The notes under the pieces were generated by a model. That model made no database searches, was not told the DNA's origin, and was given only the letters and a program-made list of their open reading frames with translations. Made by a program: the position numbers and the translations under genes. 64,000 bases of DNA, from assembly GCF_008244685.1 (NCBI RefSeq), contig NZ_VTFT01000001.1:1157248-1221247 (forward strand), given 5' to 3'. How positions within the stretch are numbered: the first letter of the stretch is position 1; every line of letters starts with the position of its first letter. Below are positions 36,843 to 44,653 of this stretch, in pieces. This DNA comes from Luteimonas viscosa. GTDB lineage: Bacteria > Pseudomonadota > Gammaproteobacteria > Xanthomonadales > Xanthomonadaceae.

Positions 36843-37400
36843 ACGGACGCTTCGACGCATGCCGCCGGCCCCGGCCGCCTCGACGACCGGGAGGCGCTCA
36901 TGCGCGCCGCGCTGGATGGCGACCAGGCCGCGTACGCCACCCTGCTGCACGGGCTGGGCGGCTGGCTGCGGGGCTACTTCCGTTCCCGGTTGCCCGCGTC
37001 GGCGGTCGACGACGCGGTCCAGGAGGCGCTGATCGCGGTGCACGAGAAGCGCCACACCTACCGGCCCGGCCTGCCCCTCCTGCCGTGGGTGGCGGCGATC
37101 GCGCGCTACAAGTGGATCGACTGGCTGCGCGCCATGCCGCGCCACGAGGACCCACTGGCCGACGACCTCGCCGATGCCCCGCGCGACGCACCCGTGCAGG
37201 CCGCGGCGGAACTCGACGCACTGCTCGCCCGGCTGAAGCCGGCGCAGGCCCGCGTCATCCGCCTGGTCAAGCTGCAGGGGTTCAGCGTCGCCGAAGCCAG
37301 CCGCACCACCGGGCAATCCGAATCCCTGGTCAAGGTGAACATCCATCGCGGCCTGGCGCGCCTGTCGCGGCATGTGCGCGAAGCAGCGCCCGAGGCCTGA
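36840..37400 (+). CDS. sigF: ECF sigma factor, SigF-like
   Basis: 186 residues from a TTG start preceded by the strongest ribosome site in the region (GGAGG six bases upstream). In-frame ATGs at 36735 (overlapping the bufC stop) and 36813 are alternatives that would add a low-complexity leader. Region 2: LHGLGGWLRGYFRSRLP, DDAVQEALIAVHEKRHTYRP; region 4: RLKPAQARVIRLVKLQGFSV then SRTTGQSESLVKVNIHRGL. These match the SigF group that pairs with NrsF. It should drive both promoters at 34623-34696, including its own operon. Confidence 0.88.
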   Translation: MTDASTHAAGPGRLDDREALMRAALDGDQAAYATLLHGLGGWLRGYFRSRLPASAVDDAVQEALIAVHEKRHTYRPGLPLLPWVAAIARYKWIDWLRAMPRHEDPLADDLADAPRDAPVQAAAELDALLARLKPAQARVIRLVKLQGFSVAEASRTTGQSESLVKVNIHRGLARLSRHVREAAPEA

Positions 37401-37484
37401 ATCGCCGCATGCGCCGGGCCTGTGTCGAGGCCGGGATGCATGCCAACATGCACGCGTGCACGTCCGGCCCGCTGGAGGCCACGC

Positions 37485-38405
37485 ATGGCCGCGCTTCGTC
37501 GCAACCGTCCCTTCGCCAACGCACTCGCCGTCGCCTGCTGCCTGTGCGCGTCCCTGTCCATGGGCGGCGCGACGGTACGCGCCGAAACACCAGCGCGCCC
37601 TGCGCAGGAAGCCCGGGTGCCGCTGGAGTATCTTCCGGCCCTGCGCGGCGATTACTTCGCACTCCACTCGCAGGCCACCGGTCGCGACTACCACGTCTAC
37701 GTACGCCTCCCCGAGGGCTACGACGCCGATCCCGACCGGCGCTGGCCAGTGGTCTACCTGCTCGACGGCGACAGCCTGTTCCCGCTGCTGGCGCCCACCC
37801 ACCTGTTCCTGCACTACGACGAGCAACTGCCCGAAGCGATCATCGTCGGGCTCGCCTACGGAGGCTTCGATCCGGCGGTGAACCTGCGCCATGTCGATTT
37901 CAGCGCGCCGGGTCCGGACACGCCCGAGGGCGAAGGCGGCGCGCCCGCGTTCCTCGAGTTCCTCGAGCGCGAACTCCTGCCCGGGACCGAACGCCGCCAC
38001 CGCATCGACCCGGCGCAACGCGTGCTGGTGGGGCAGTCGCGAGGCGGCTACTTCGTGCTCTGGTCGGCCCTGCGCCGGCCGGAGCTGTTCCGCGGGCGGA
38101 TCGCAAGCAACCCCGCGTTCTCGCGCACCCGCGCGGACCTGTTCGCCGATCCGGGCCCGAATGCGCGCGAAGACCTCGCCGTGGTGATCGCCAGCGGCGC
38201 TCGCGACCAGGCCTTCCGCATGGACGATGCGCGCGCGTGGATGGAGGCGTGGCAGGCGCGCGACGACCGGCCGTGGGCGCTGCACCACGAGGTCCTGGAG
38301 CAAGGCACCCACGCCGCCAGCATCGGCGAGGCGTACCGCCGCGCGATGCTGTGGCTGTTCAGCGAGGAAGTCGCGGCGGCGCGGGCACGCATGCCTTCAA
38401 AGTGA
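37485..38405 (+). CDS. secreted esterase, Fes/IroE-like alpha/beta hydrolase
   Basis: 306 residues with a signal peptide (to about residue 33, TVRAE) and an esterase-D fold (PF00756): YHVYVRLPEGYD, VVYLLDGDSLFP, nucleophile VGQSRGGYFV, acid near ASGARDQAF and His in QGTHAASIGEAYR. This group includes IroE-type siderophore esterases and other acyl hydrolases; the substrate is unknown. GGAGG seven bases before the chosen ATG decides the start. It lies 84 bases after sigF and might be cotranscribed, but no SigF-type promoter precedes it. Confidence 0.82.
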   Translation: MAALRRNRPFANALAVACCLCASLSMGGATVRAETPARPAQEARVPLEYLPALRGDYFALHSQATGRDYHVYVRLPEGYDADPDRRWPVVYLLDGDSLFPLLAPTHLFLHYDEQLPEAIIVGLAYGGFDPAVNLRHVDFSAPGPDTPEGEGGAPAFLEFLERELLPGTERRHRIDPAQRVLVGQSRGGYFVLWSALRRPELFRGRIASNPAFSRTRADLFADPGPNAREDLAVVIASGARDQAFRMDDARAWMEAWQARDDRPWALHHEVLEQGTHAASIGEAYRRAMLWLFSEEVAAARARMPSK

Positions 38406-38427
38406 CGCGCCGCGAGGCAGCGCGTCA
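38403..38427. terminator. hairpin between convergent esterase and DUF3228 genes
   Basis: TGACGCGC/GCGCGTCA, eight-base stem with nine-base loop, starting inside the esterase stop codon. No T run; possibly a weak or bidirectional terminator. Confidence 0.45.
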
Positions 38428-38492
38428 TTCCGGACGCGACTCCAACTTCATGCGACGAGCATCCACCGTCTTGGCCGCGGTGCCCGCCCGGC

Positions 38493-39050
38493 CTACGGCC
38501 GCCAGTTCGCGTTGCGTTCCCAGAACGCGACGCTGCGACGGTACGCGTTCCGGTCCAGCGGCACGCCGGAGCCGCCCTCCCCGACGCCCAGCGCGTTGCG
38601 CATCATGGTGACCGGCGCCATCGGGATCTCCTCGGGCGTCATCGTGTAGAGACAGCCGACGATGCCCCAGTCGCCGTCGATCGGCGCGCCTTCCTTCTCC
38701 AGCTGCGCGGCGCTGTAGAGGATCACGACCAGGTATGCCGCGACCGGCGGTTCCACCCCCTCGAACCAGCGCACCAGCACCGGCAGTTCGTCCCTGGTGC
38801 GCGCCTCGTACGCGGAGCGCAGCAGGTGGCGGTTGTCGTTGGTGACCGGCACCGTCAGGCAGCGCGTGGAGGTCCAGTTGCGGTGCACGTGCAGGCGGCA
38901 GAACGGCGCGTAGCCCTCGAGCACCGCCAGCGGCGCTTCCCTGTCGATGCGGCGCTCGAACGCTTCCGGCGTGCAGTCTCGGATGGTGTTGCCGCGCGCC
39001 GCGCGCGGGAACAGGCGGGCGCGGGCGAACGGGGTCAGGACGATGGACAT
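38493..39050 (-). CDS. DUF3228 family protein
   Basis: 185 residues, soluble, no signal peptide. The pattern TPFARARLFPRAARGNTIRD, CRLHVHRNWTSTRCLTVPVT and DWGIVGCLYTMTPEEIPMAP matches DUF3228, a family of unknown function. Divergent from metF with 134 bases between the two starts. Confidence 0.8.
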   Translation of the reverse strand: MSIVLTPFARARLFPRAARGNTIRDCTPEAFERRIDREAPLAVLEGYAPFCRLHVHRNWTSTRCLTVPVTNDNRHLLRSAYEARTRDELPVLVRWFEGVEPPVAAYLVVILYSAAQLEKEGAPIDGDWGIVGCLYTMTPEEIPMAPVTMMRNALGVGEGGSGVPLDRNAYRRSVAFWERNANWRP

Positions 39051-39128
39051 TGCGCGCGGATGGGGACAGGGTCGGACAGGTTAAACGGGCCGGCGGCCAA
39101 CCGGCGCGCCCCGCCGCCGGAGAAAGTC

Positions 39129-39158
39129 TTAACATCCATCGCGATATAGAGATATAAT
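39129..39158 (+). promoter_or_regulatory. sigma-70 promoter of metF
   Basis: TTAACA (39129-39134) and TATAAT (39153-39158) with an 18-base spacer, the best housekeeping promoter in the window. The AT-rich spacer includes GATATAGAGATATAAT. About 20 leader bases remain before metF, too short for a riboswitch. Confidence 0.8.
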
Positions 39159-39184
39159 CCCGCCGTTCCCGCCCGGCCGCCGCG

Positions 39185-40009
39185 ATGACACCGATCAGTT
39201 TCGAGTTCTATCCGCCCAAGACCGACGAACAGCGCGCGCAGCTCGATCGCACGGTGGCCAGGCTCAAGGAGCACGCGCCCGAGTACGTGTCGTGCACGTT
39301 CGGCGCCGGCGGCTCGACCCTGAGCTACACCGCCGACACCGTGCAGCACCTGCTGCAGGCGCACGGGCTCGATGCCGCGCCGCACCTGTCCTGCGTCGGC
39401 GGCACCCGCGACGAGATCGCCGAACTGCTTGCACGCTACCGCGAACTCGGCTGCCGCCGCATCGTCGCCCTGCGCGGCGACCTGCCCTCGGGCATGGGCC
39501 ATCCCGGCGACCTGCGCTACGCCTCGGACCTGATCGCCTTCATCCGCGAACGCCACGGCGACCACTTCCACATCGAGGTCGGCGCCTACCCGGAAATGCA
39601 CCCGCAGGCCGAGGACGCGCTGGCCGACCTGCGCCACTTCAAGGCCAAGATCGACGCCGGTGCCGATGCCGCGATCACCCAGTACTTCTACAACGCCGAC
39701 GCCTATTTCCATTTCGTCGACGCGGTGCGCGCGCTGGGCGTCGAGGCGCCGATCGTGCCGGGGATCATGCCGATCTCGAACTATTCGCAACTGCGGCGGT
39801 TCTCGGAACAGTGCGGCGCCGAGATCCCGCGCTGGATCTCGAAGAAGATGCAGGCTTTCGGCGACGACGCCGACAGCATCCGCGAGTTCGGCGCCGACGT
39901 CGTCGCGCGCCTGTGCCGGCAACTGCTGGCCGGCGGCGCGCCGGCGCTGCACTTCTACACGCTCAACCTCGCCAGGCCGACCCAGGCCGTGCTGGCGCGC
40001 ATGGCCTGA
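39185..40009 (+). CDS. metF: methylenetetrahydrofolate reductase
   Basis: 274 residues. FAD enzyme that reduces 5,10-methylene-THF to 5-methyl-THF for methionine synthesis. Signatures: SFEFYPPKTDEQ, YVSCTFGAGGS, ALRGDLPSGMGH, VGAYPEMHPQAED, DAAITQYFYNAD and PALHFYTLNLARPT. Length agrees with bacterial MetF. In related genomes metF often lies close to ahcY; here about 6 kb with the bufferin locus separates them. Confidence 0.97.
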   Translation: MTPISFEFYPPKTDEQRAQLDRTVARLKEHAPEYVSCTFGAGGSTLSYTADTVQHLLQAHGLDAAPHLSCVGGTRDEIAELLARYRELGCRRIVALRGDLPSGMGHPGDLRYASDLIAFIRERHGDHFHIEVGAYPEMHPQAEDALADLRHFKAKIDAGADAAITQYFYNADAYFHFVDAVRALGVEAPIVPGIMPISNYSQLRRFSEQCGAEIPRWISKKMQAFGDDADSIREFGADVVARLCRQLLAGGAPALHFYTLNLARPTQAVLARMA

Positions 40010-40034
40010 ACGCGGCGGCACACGCGGTGCGCGG

Positions 40035-41150
40035 TCACGCGTGTTCGGTGCGGTTGCGCCCGGCCTGCTTGGCCCGGTACAGCGCCGAATCGACATCGCC
40101 GTAGAACGCGTCGGCGTCCTCGTGCCGGGCCGGGTCGAACTGCCCGCAGCCGATGCTGACGGTCACCGTGACCGGCTGGCCGAGGACCTGCATCGGCTGC
40201 GCCGCGAGCGCGCCGCGGAAGCGCTCCGCGCGCAGGAACGCATCGTCCGCCAGCGCCTCGATCACCACGCCGAACTCTTCGCCGCCGAGCCGAACCGGCA
40301 CGTCCCCCGGTTCGGCGAAATGCTCCCGCAGCCGCTGCGCCAGCGCGACCAGGCAGGCATCGCCGGCGCGGTGGCCCAGGCTGTCGTTGAGACGCTTGAA
40401 ATGGTCGACGTCGATGATCAGCAGCGAGATCGCGCGCCCCGGCGCGAGCGATTCCACCGCGCGCACCAGCGCGGCGCCGAACTCGCGCCGGTTGGCGATG
40501 CCGGTGAGTCCGTCGACCTGGCTCTGCCGCTCGAACAGGTCGCGCTGCTGGCGCAGGTCCTCTTCCAGTTCCACGCGCGCCCGGTACTCGCGATGGCTGC
40601 GCCGCAGCACCATGAGCATGTACAGCATGTACACCGTCCACATCAGCGCCACCCAGCGCGAATCGCCGGCCCACAGCACCACCTGGCTGGGCACCATCAC
40701 CCCCAGGATCGCCACCACCGCCGGCGTGGTGCGCATGCACATGGTGTGCGACAGGGCCATGCCGAACGCGCCGGAGAACAGCAGCGCCACCAGCGGCGCC
40801 GGCTCGGGCAGCGCGGCGAACGTCCATGCGCTGAACGCCCCCCAGGCGGTGGTCGACGCCAGCACCACGCCCCACAGCAGGCGAAGCTTGCGGCGCGCCT
40901 CGACCACGTCGGGCGCGCCCGAGGGTCCGATCAGGCAGCGCGCGACGGCCAGCACGAGCAGCGTGCCCACCACGATCGCGGCCTGCCAGCGCCATTGCAT
41001 GATTCCGGCCGCGGCGAACGCGAGCAGCGCCGCCACCGGGTAGAAGAAGCCGCCCAGGCGCGCACGCTCGCAGGTCTCGCGCAACTCCTGCAGCAGCAGG
41101 TTGCGCCCGCGCTGCGCCACGCGCTTCCGGCTGAAGTCGTCCTGCCGCAT
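40035..41150 (-). CDS. membrane diguanylate cyclase (GGDEF)
   Basis: 371 residues: roughly six membrane segments in residues ~35-180, a short helical linker, then a GGDEF domain. The active loop is VRLGGEEFGVV, and DVDHFKRLNDSLGHRAGD keeps the Asn, Asp and His positions, so catalysis of c-di-GMP from two GTP is expected. The RxxD inhibitory motif is not present at the usual place (EPGDVPVRLGG). No recognised sensor motif in the membrane part. Convergent with metF. Confidence 0.9.
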   Translation of the reverse strand: MRQDDFSRKRVAQRGRNLLLQELRETCERARLGGFFYPVAALLAFAAAGIMQWRWQAAIVVGTLLVLAVARCLIGPSGAPDVVEARRKLRLLWGVVLASTTAWGAFSAWTFAALPEPAPLVALLFSGAFGMALSHTMCMRTTPAVVAILGVMVPSQVVLWAGDSRWVALMWTVYMLYMLMVLRRSHREYRARVELEEDLRQQRDLFERQSQVDGLTGIANRREFGAALVRAVESLAPGRAISLLIIDVDHFKRLNDSLGHRAGDACLVALAQRLREHFAEPGDVPVRLGGEEFGVVIEALADDAFLRAERFRGALAAQPMQVLGQPVTVTVSIGCGQFDPARHEDADAFYGDVDSALYRAKQAGRNRTEHA

Positions 41151-41351
41151 GTCATGGCATGGTCGCGCCGCACTGCGCGACCATCGCCCCTCCCCCGAAG
41201 GTCCCGGCCTAGCCTAACCCTCCGGCCGCTCCCTGCACACGGGCGAACATGAACGACCCGCGGCGACGTGGGTCCCGGTTCGCGCGACGAGCGCCTGAAC
41301 ATCGTGCGGTCCGGGCTTCCCGGGGGCCGTAGCCGGCGATACGCTGGCCCG

Positions 41352-42032
41352 ATGCACCTGCCGCGTCGAGCCTGCGCCGCCCTCCTGCTGCTGTCCGCGA
41401 CGGCCTTCGCCGGCGGACCCGCGCACGCCCAGATCCGGCGCTGCATGACCGAAGACGGCGGCCACGTCTACACCGATCGCGAGTGCAAGGAAATCGGCGC
41501 CACCGAGCGCGCGCCGCGACCGGGCGCCGGCCGGGATGGAAGCCGGCTGATCCGCCGCGACTGCAGCCGCCGGCTCCAGGACCTGGTGTTCGAACTGACG
41601 GCCGCCATCGACAGCCGCGACGTCAACCGGCTGGCCGGCATCTATCACTGGCCCGGCACGTCCGCGCGCAACGCCTACGCGATCATGGGCCGGCTGGACG
41701 CCATCGTGAACCGGCCGCTGCTCCACATTACCCCGCTGCAGCCATCGCCCCCGCCGCGGCCCGCGGCCGCCCCGCCCCCCGCGCCCCTGACCTGGCGCAC
41801 GCGCCCCGATGTCGCCGGCATGCAGGCGCCATCCGTGGCCGCTGGTCGCGCGTCGACAGCCGCCGACGCCGCGCTCCCCGAATCGGTCCATGCGGCCGCC
41901 ACGCGCCACCAGCGTGCCAGGCAGGTGCCGACCGGCCTGGTGCTGGACCAGACCGTCGCCAACCGCATCACGCCGTTGCAGACCGTGCTCTCCCTGCGCC
42001 GGCACCTGGGGTGCTGGTGGGTGAGCCTCTAG
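41352..42032 (+). CDS. secreted DUF4124-like protein
   Basis: 226 residues with signal peptide (cleavage after PAHA). The short N-terminal motif QIRRCMTEDGGHVYTDRECK resembles the DUF4124 module common in xanthomonads. A helical part with NRLAGIYHWPGTSARNAYA follows, then a Pro-rich linker (SPPPRPAAAPPPAP) and a C-terminal stretch with a lone Cys near the end. Function unknown. Followed directly by a palindromic repeat. Confidence 0.68.
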   Translation: MHLPRRACAALLLLSATAFAGGPAHAQIRRCMTEDGGHVYTDRECKEIGATERAPRPGAGRDGSRLIRRDCSRRLQDLVFELTAAIDSRDVNRLAGIYHWPGTSARNAYAIMGRLDAIVNRPLLHITPLQPSPPPRPAAAPPPAPLTWRTRPDVAGMQAPSVAAGRASTAADAALPESVHAAATRHQRARQVPTGLVLDQTVANRITPLQTVLSLRRHLGCWWVSL

Positions 42033-42037
42033 GAAAC

Positions 42038-42138
42038 CTCTGAACAGGTCCGGTTTGTCATTTCGAGCGCAGCGAGAAATCTCGAACAATCAGCGGCATG
42101 GATTTCTCGCTGCGCTCGAAATGACACTCGTTCAGAGG
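42038..42138. repeat. palindromic intergenic repeat, GTCAT family, copy B (longest)
   Basis: Inner arms TGTCATTTCGAGCGCAGCGA... and ...TCGCTGCGCTCGAAATGACA (42056-42126) are perfect inverted copies. Outer arms CCTCTGAAC (42038) and GTTCAGAGG (42130-42138) extend the palindrome, giving nested inverted repeats over about 100 bases. Shares the core with the copies at 19693, 50495 and 54514. Confidence 0.92.
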
Positions 42139-42269
42139 ATCCCTGGCCGCGGCGCATGCGCATCGGTCTTCCCCGGCGCCGGCAGGTGTCCACCAGACCG
42201 TTCGGCGCCGCAGGTCCGGCGCAGGCCTCGAATCGGGCAAAATGCGCCTTTCCGCATCGAGGTCGCCCC

Positions 42270-43181
42270 ATGCAGTACCCGGACCGGATCTGGCACAACG
42301 GCGCGATCAAGCCCTGGGCCGAGGCCACCACCCATGTGATGGCGCACGCACTGCATTACGGCTCGTCCGTGTTCGAGGGCATCCGCTGCTACGACACCGC
42401 CGACGGGCCGGCGATCTTCCGCCTCACCGACCACAACCGGCGCCTGTACCAGTCGGCCAAGATCCACGAGATCGACATCCCCTACTCGCTCGACGAGATC
42501 AACGCTGCCTGCCGCGAGGTGATCGCGGCCAACGGCCACGCCACCGACTACCTGCGCCCGGTCGCGTTCCGCGGGCTCGGCGGCTTCGGACTGTCGGCCG
42601 AGACCCCGGTCGACGTCGCGGTGGCGACCTGGAAGATGGGCAAGTACCTCGGCGACGAGGCGCTGGAAAACGGCATCGACGCCTGCGTCTCGAGCTGGCA
42701 GCGGTTCGCGCCCAACACGATTCCCGCGGGCGCCAAGGCCGGCGGCAACTACCTGTCGGGCACCCTGGTGGCGCGCGAGGCGCGGCGGCTCGGCTTCGGC
42801 GAAGGCATCGCGCTGGCGTCCACCGGCCTGCTCAGCGAAGGCGCGGGCGAAAACCTGTTCCTCGTGTTCGACGGCGTGCTGCACACCACGCCGGTGAGCG
42901 CCGCGCTGCTCAACGGCATCACCCGCAACTCGATCATCACGCTGGCGCGCGAAGCCGGATTGGACGTGGTCGAACGCGACCTGCCGCGCGAATACCTGTA
43001 CCTGTGCGACGAGCTGTTCATGTGCGGCACCGCGGCGGAGATCACCCCGATCCGTTCGGTGGACGGCCGCCAGGTGGGCGCGGGCAAGGCCGGCCCGGTG
43101 ACGCGGCGCATCCAGGCGTTGTTCTTCGGGCTGTTCGACGGCAGTACGCCGGACCGGCACGGCTGGCTGGAGGCGGTGTAG
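42270..43181 (+). CDS. ilvE: branched-chain amino acid aminotransferase
   Basis: 303 residues, fold-type IV PLP enzyme. Motifs: IWHNGAIKPWAEATTHVMAH, YGSSVFEGIRCY, the PLP Lys in AGAKAGGNYL, LLSEGAGENLFLV, and ELFMCGTAAEITPI. Catalyses the last step of Leu, Ile and Val synthesis or the first of their breakdown. ATG at 42270 fits the family N-terminus (MQYPDRIWHNG). Confidence 0.96.
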   Translation: MQYPDRIWHNGAIKPWAEATTHVMAHALHYGSSVFEGIRCYDTADGPAIFRLTDHNRRLYQSAKIHEIDIPYSLDEINAACREVIAANGHATDYLRPVAFRGLGGFGLSAETPVDVAVATWKMGKYLGDEALENGIDACVSSWQRFAPNTIPAGAKAGGNYLSGTLVAREARRLGFGEGIALASTGLLSEGAGENLFLVFDGVLHTTPVSAALLNGITRNSIITLAREAGLDVVERDLPREYLYLCDELFMCGTAAEITPIRSVDGRQVGAGKAGPVTRRIQALFFGLFDGSTPDRHGWLEAV

Positions 43182-43318
43182 GAAGACCTTCGGGCGGAAT
43201 GCCGCGACCTGCGCCCCACCCCGTCTCCCGCAGCCGGGGACGACGGGCAAGACGACAAGACGAGGCGGCGCGGCAGGAATGCCGGCGAGGGACCGCAGGA
43301 GGAAGTGCCGGCTCGACT

Positions 43319-43342
43319 CCCTCCCCCGCCTGCGGGGGAGGG
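43319..43342. repeat. CCCTCCCCCGC hairpin repeat
   Basis: Stem CCCTCCCCCGC/GCGGGGGAGGG with a CT loop, followed by GTTGGGGTGGGGG. A hairpin of a type widely scattered in xanthomonad intergenic DNA. It lies between convergent ilvE and pcm and may act as a transcription barrier. Nothing else stands out in the 210-base gap. Confidence 0.75.
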
Positions 43343-43391
43343 TTGGGGTGGGGGCCACCGAAGCGATGGAACCCCAACCCTGCCACTGCCC

Positions 43392-44156
43392 CTATTCCGG
43401 GCCCCGATCCCGCTCCGCCGCCTCGCCCGTCAGGGGCACGAAGCGCACCGGGGCGATGTCCCGCTCGTGCAACTGTCCGCTCGCGTCCTTCTCCACCACG
43501 CGCAGTTCCTGGGCCGACTGAAGCGGTCCCACCGGGATCACCAGCCGGCCTCCGGGCTTGAGTTGCTCGAGCAGGGGCGCGGGGATGCGTTCGGGCGCGG
43601 CGGTCACCACGATGGCGTCGAACGGCGCGTGTTCCGGCCAGCCGGCATAGCCGTCGCCGGCCTTCACCACCACGTTCCGGTAACCCAGTTCCTCCAGCAA
43701 TCGCTGCGCCTGCTGCGCCAGCGGCGCGACGATCTCGATGCTGTAGACCTGCGCGCCGAGTTCGCCGAGCACCGCCGCCTGGTAGCCCGAACCGGTGCCG
43801 ACCTCCAGCACGCGATCGCCCGGGGACACACGCGCCAGCTGCGTCATCAACGCAACGATGTAGGGCTGGGAGATGGTCTGGTCGTGGCCGATCGGCAGCG
43901 GCTGGTCGCGATAGGCGTCGGCCGCCAGCGCCGCGGGCACGAAGCGGTGCCGCGGAACGGCGCGCATCGCCTCCAGCACGTGGGGGTCGTCTATGTCGCG
44001 CTCGGCCAATTGCTGTTCGACCATGCCGTTGCGCATCGCGACCGCATCGTTTGCGCGGGGGCCGGGCTGGGCGCACGCGGCGACGTGCACGCAGCACAGG
44101 CCCAGCGCCCAGCAGGACCACCGCCACGCCTTCCAGCTGGTACCGCCCACGGGCAT
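43392..44156 (-). CDS. pcm: protein-L-isoaspartate O-methyltransferase, putative lipoprotein
   Basis: 254 residues. PCMT signatures: MVEQQLAERDIDDPHVLEAM, VPRHRFVP, IGHDQTISQPYIVALMT, VLEVGTGSGYQAAVL (SAM site) and PFDAIVVTAAPERIP. It repairs isoaspartyl damage in proteins using SAM. Unlike cytosolic PIMT it has an N-terminal hydrophobic leader ending in HVAAC-AQ, which fits a lipobox, so it may be exported and lipid-anchored. If so its methyl donor supply would be unclear; a later start at a Met near residue 41 would give the usual cytosolic enzyme. Confidence 0.88.
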   Translation of the reverse strand: MPVGGTSWKAWRWSCWALGLCCVHVAACAQPGPRANDAVAMRNGMVEQQLAERDIDDPHVLEAMRAVPRHRFVPAALAADAYRDQPLPIGHDQTISQPYIVALMTQLARVSPGDRVLEVGTGSGYQAAVLGELGAQVYSIEIVAPLAQQAQRLLEELGYRNVVVKAGDGYAGWPEHAPFDAIVVTAAPERIPAPLLEQLKPGGRLVIPVGPLQSAQELRVVEKDASGQLHERDIAPVRFVPLTGEAAERDRGPE

Positions 44157-44272
44157 CGTCCTCGTCCGGCCGCCATCCCGGGGTGATCATGCCGCGGCGG
44201 GTGTTGCGCCGCCGTCAAACCGGGCACGAACGCGAGTGATGGTGGCGCCTCGTTACGCGCATGCGCTAAAAA

Positions 44273-44330
44273 TTGAAACAGCAACTAGCCTTGTGATAGC
44301 TTCAAACTGCCCGATTCTCGGGCACTTTTG
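44273..44330 (+). promoter_or_regulatory. possible promoter and terminator-like hairpin before small ORF
   Basis: TTGAAA (44273-44278) with an extended -10 TG-T-GATAGC (44292-44300) is a plausible promoter. At 44308-44324 TGCCCGA/TCGGGCA forms a seven-base stem with TTC loop followed by CTTTTG, like an intrinsic terminator or a 5' stabilising hairpin. The surrounding DNA is clearly less GC-rich than its neighbours. Confidence 0.45.
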
Positions 44331-44352
44331 AGCAGCCCATGGAGGAGCACTC

Positions 44353-44589
44353 ATGCTAGATCTAGTATTGGCACTACTCTTGGCAAGCGGAGGCCAGAAC
44401 CCACCTAATCCTTCGCCGCCAACGCCAGAACCCGAACCCGAATTGCCATGGGAGGACGAGCTCCCTTGGCATGACGAAGTAATCATTACTAACGGCGGCA
44501 ATCCATTCGACGGAGAGTGCAATGCAGAAGATGGATGCTCTGTCCCCATTGTTGTCTATTGTCCGAATGGTGAAAACTGCCCTCCTTGA
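44353..44589 (+). CDS. small secreted acidic, Pro-rich, four-Cys protein
   Basis: 78 residues. Hydrophobic start MLDLVLALLLASGG, then a Pro/Glu stretch (NPPNPSPPTPEPEPELPW) with a partial repeat ELPWEDELPWHDE. The C-terminal half has two Cys pairs: GECNAEDGCS and YCPNGENCPP. GGAGG seven bases upstream supports translation. I do not recognise the family. Base composition is near 50% GC by eye against about 70% around it. It faces the histidine kinase gene convergently. A secreted peptide or an acquired gene are both possible. Confidence 0.6.
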   Translation: MLDLVLALLLASGGQNPPNPSPPTPEPEPELPWEDELPWHDEVIITNGGNPFDGECNAEDGCSVPIVVYCPNGENCPP

Positions 44590-44653
44590 TCCTGTGATCT
44601 GAATTGTTCGAGTTTGGACAGTGCGGCTTTGTAGCCGCGCTGTCCTCTTTCGG

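Noticed and set aside
43319..43354. G/C-rich hairpin as a gene-specific terminator or G-quadruplex switch
   Set aside because: The same type of hairpin is a scattered family repeat, so a specific switch cannot be claimed from one copy.
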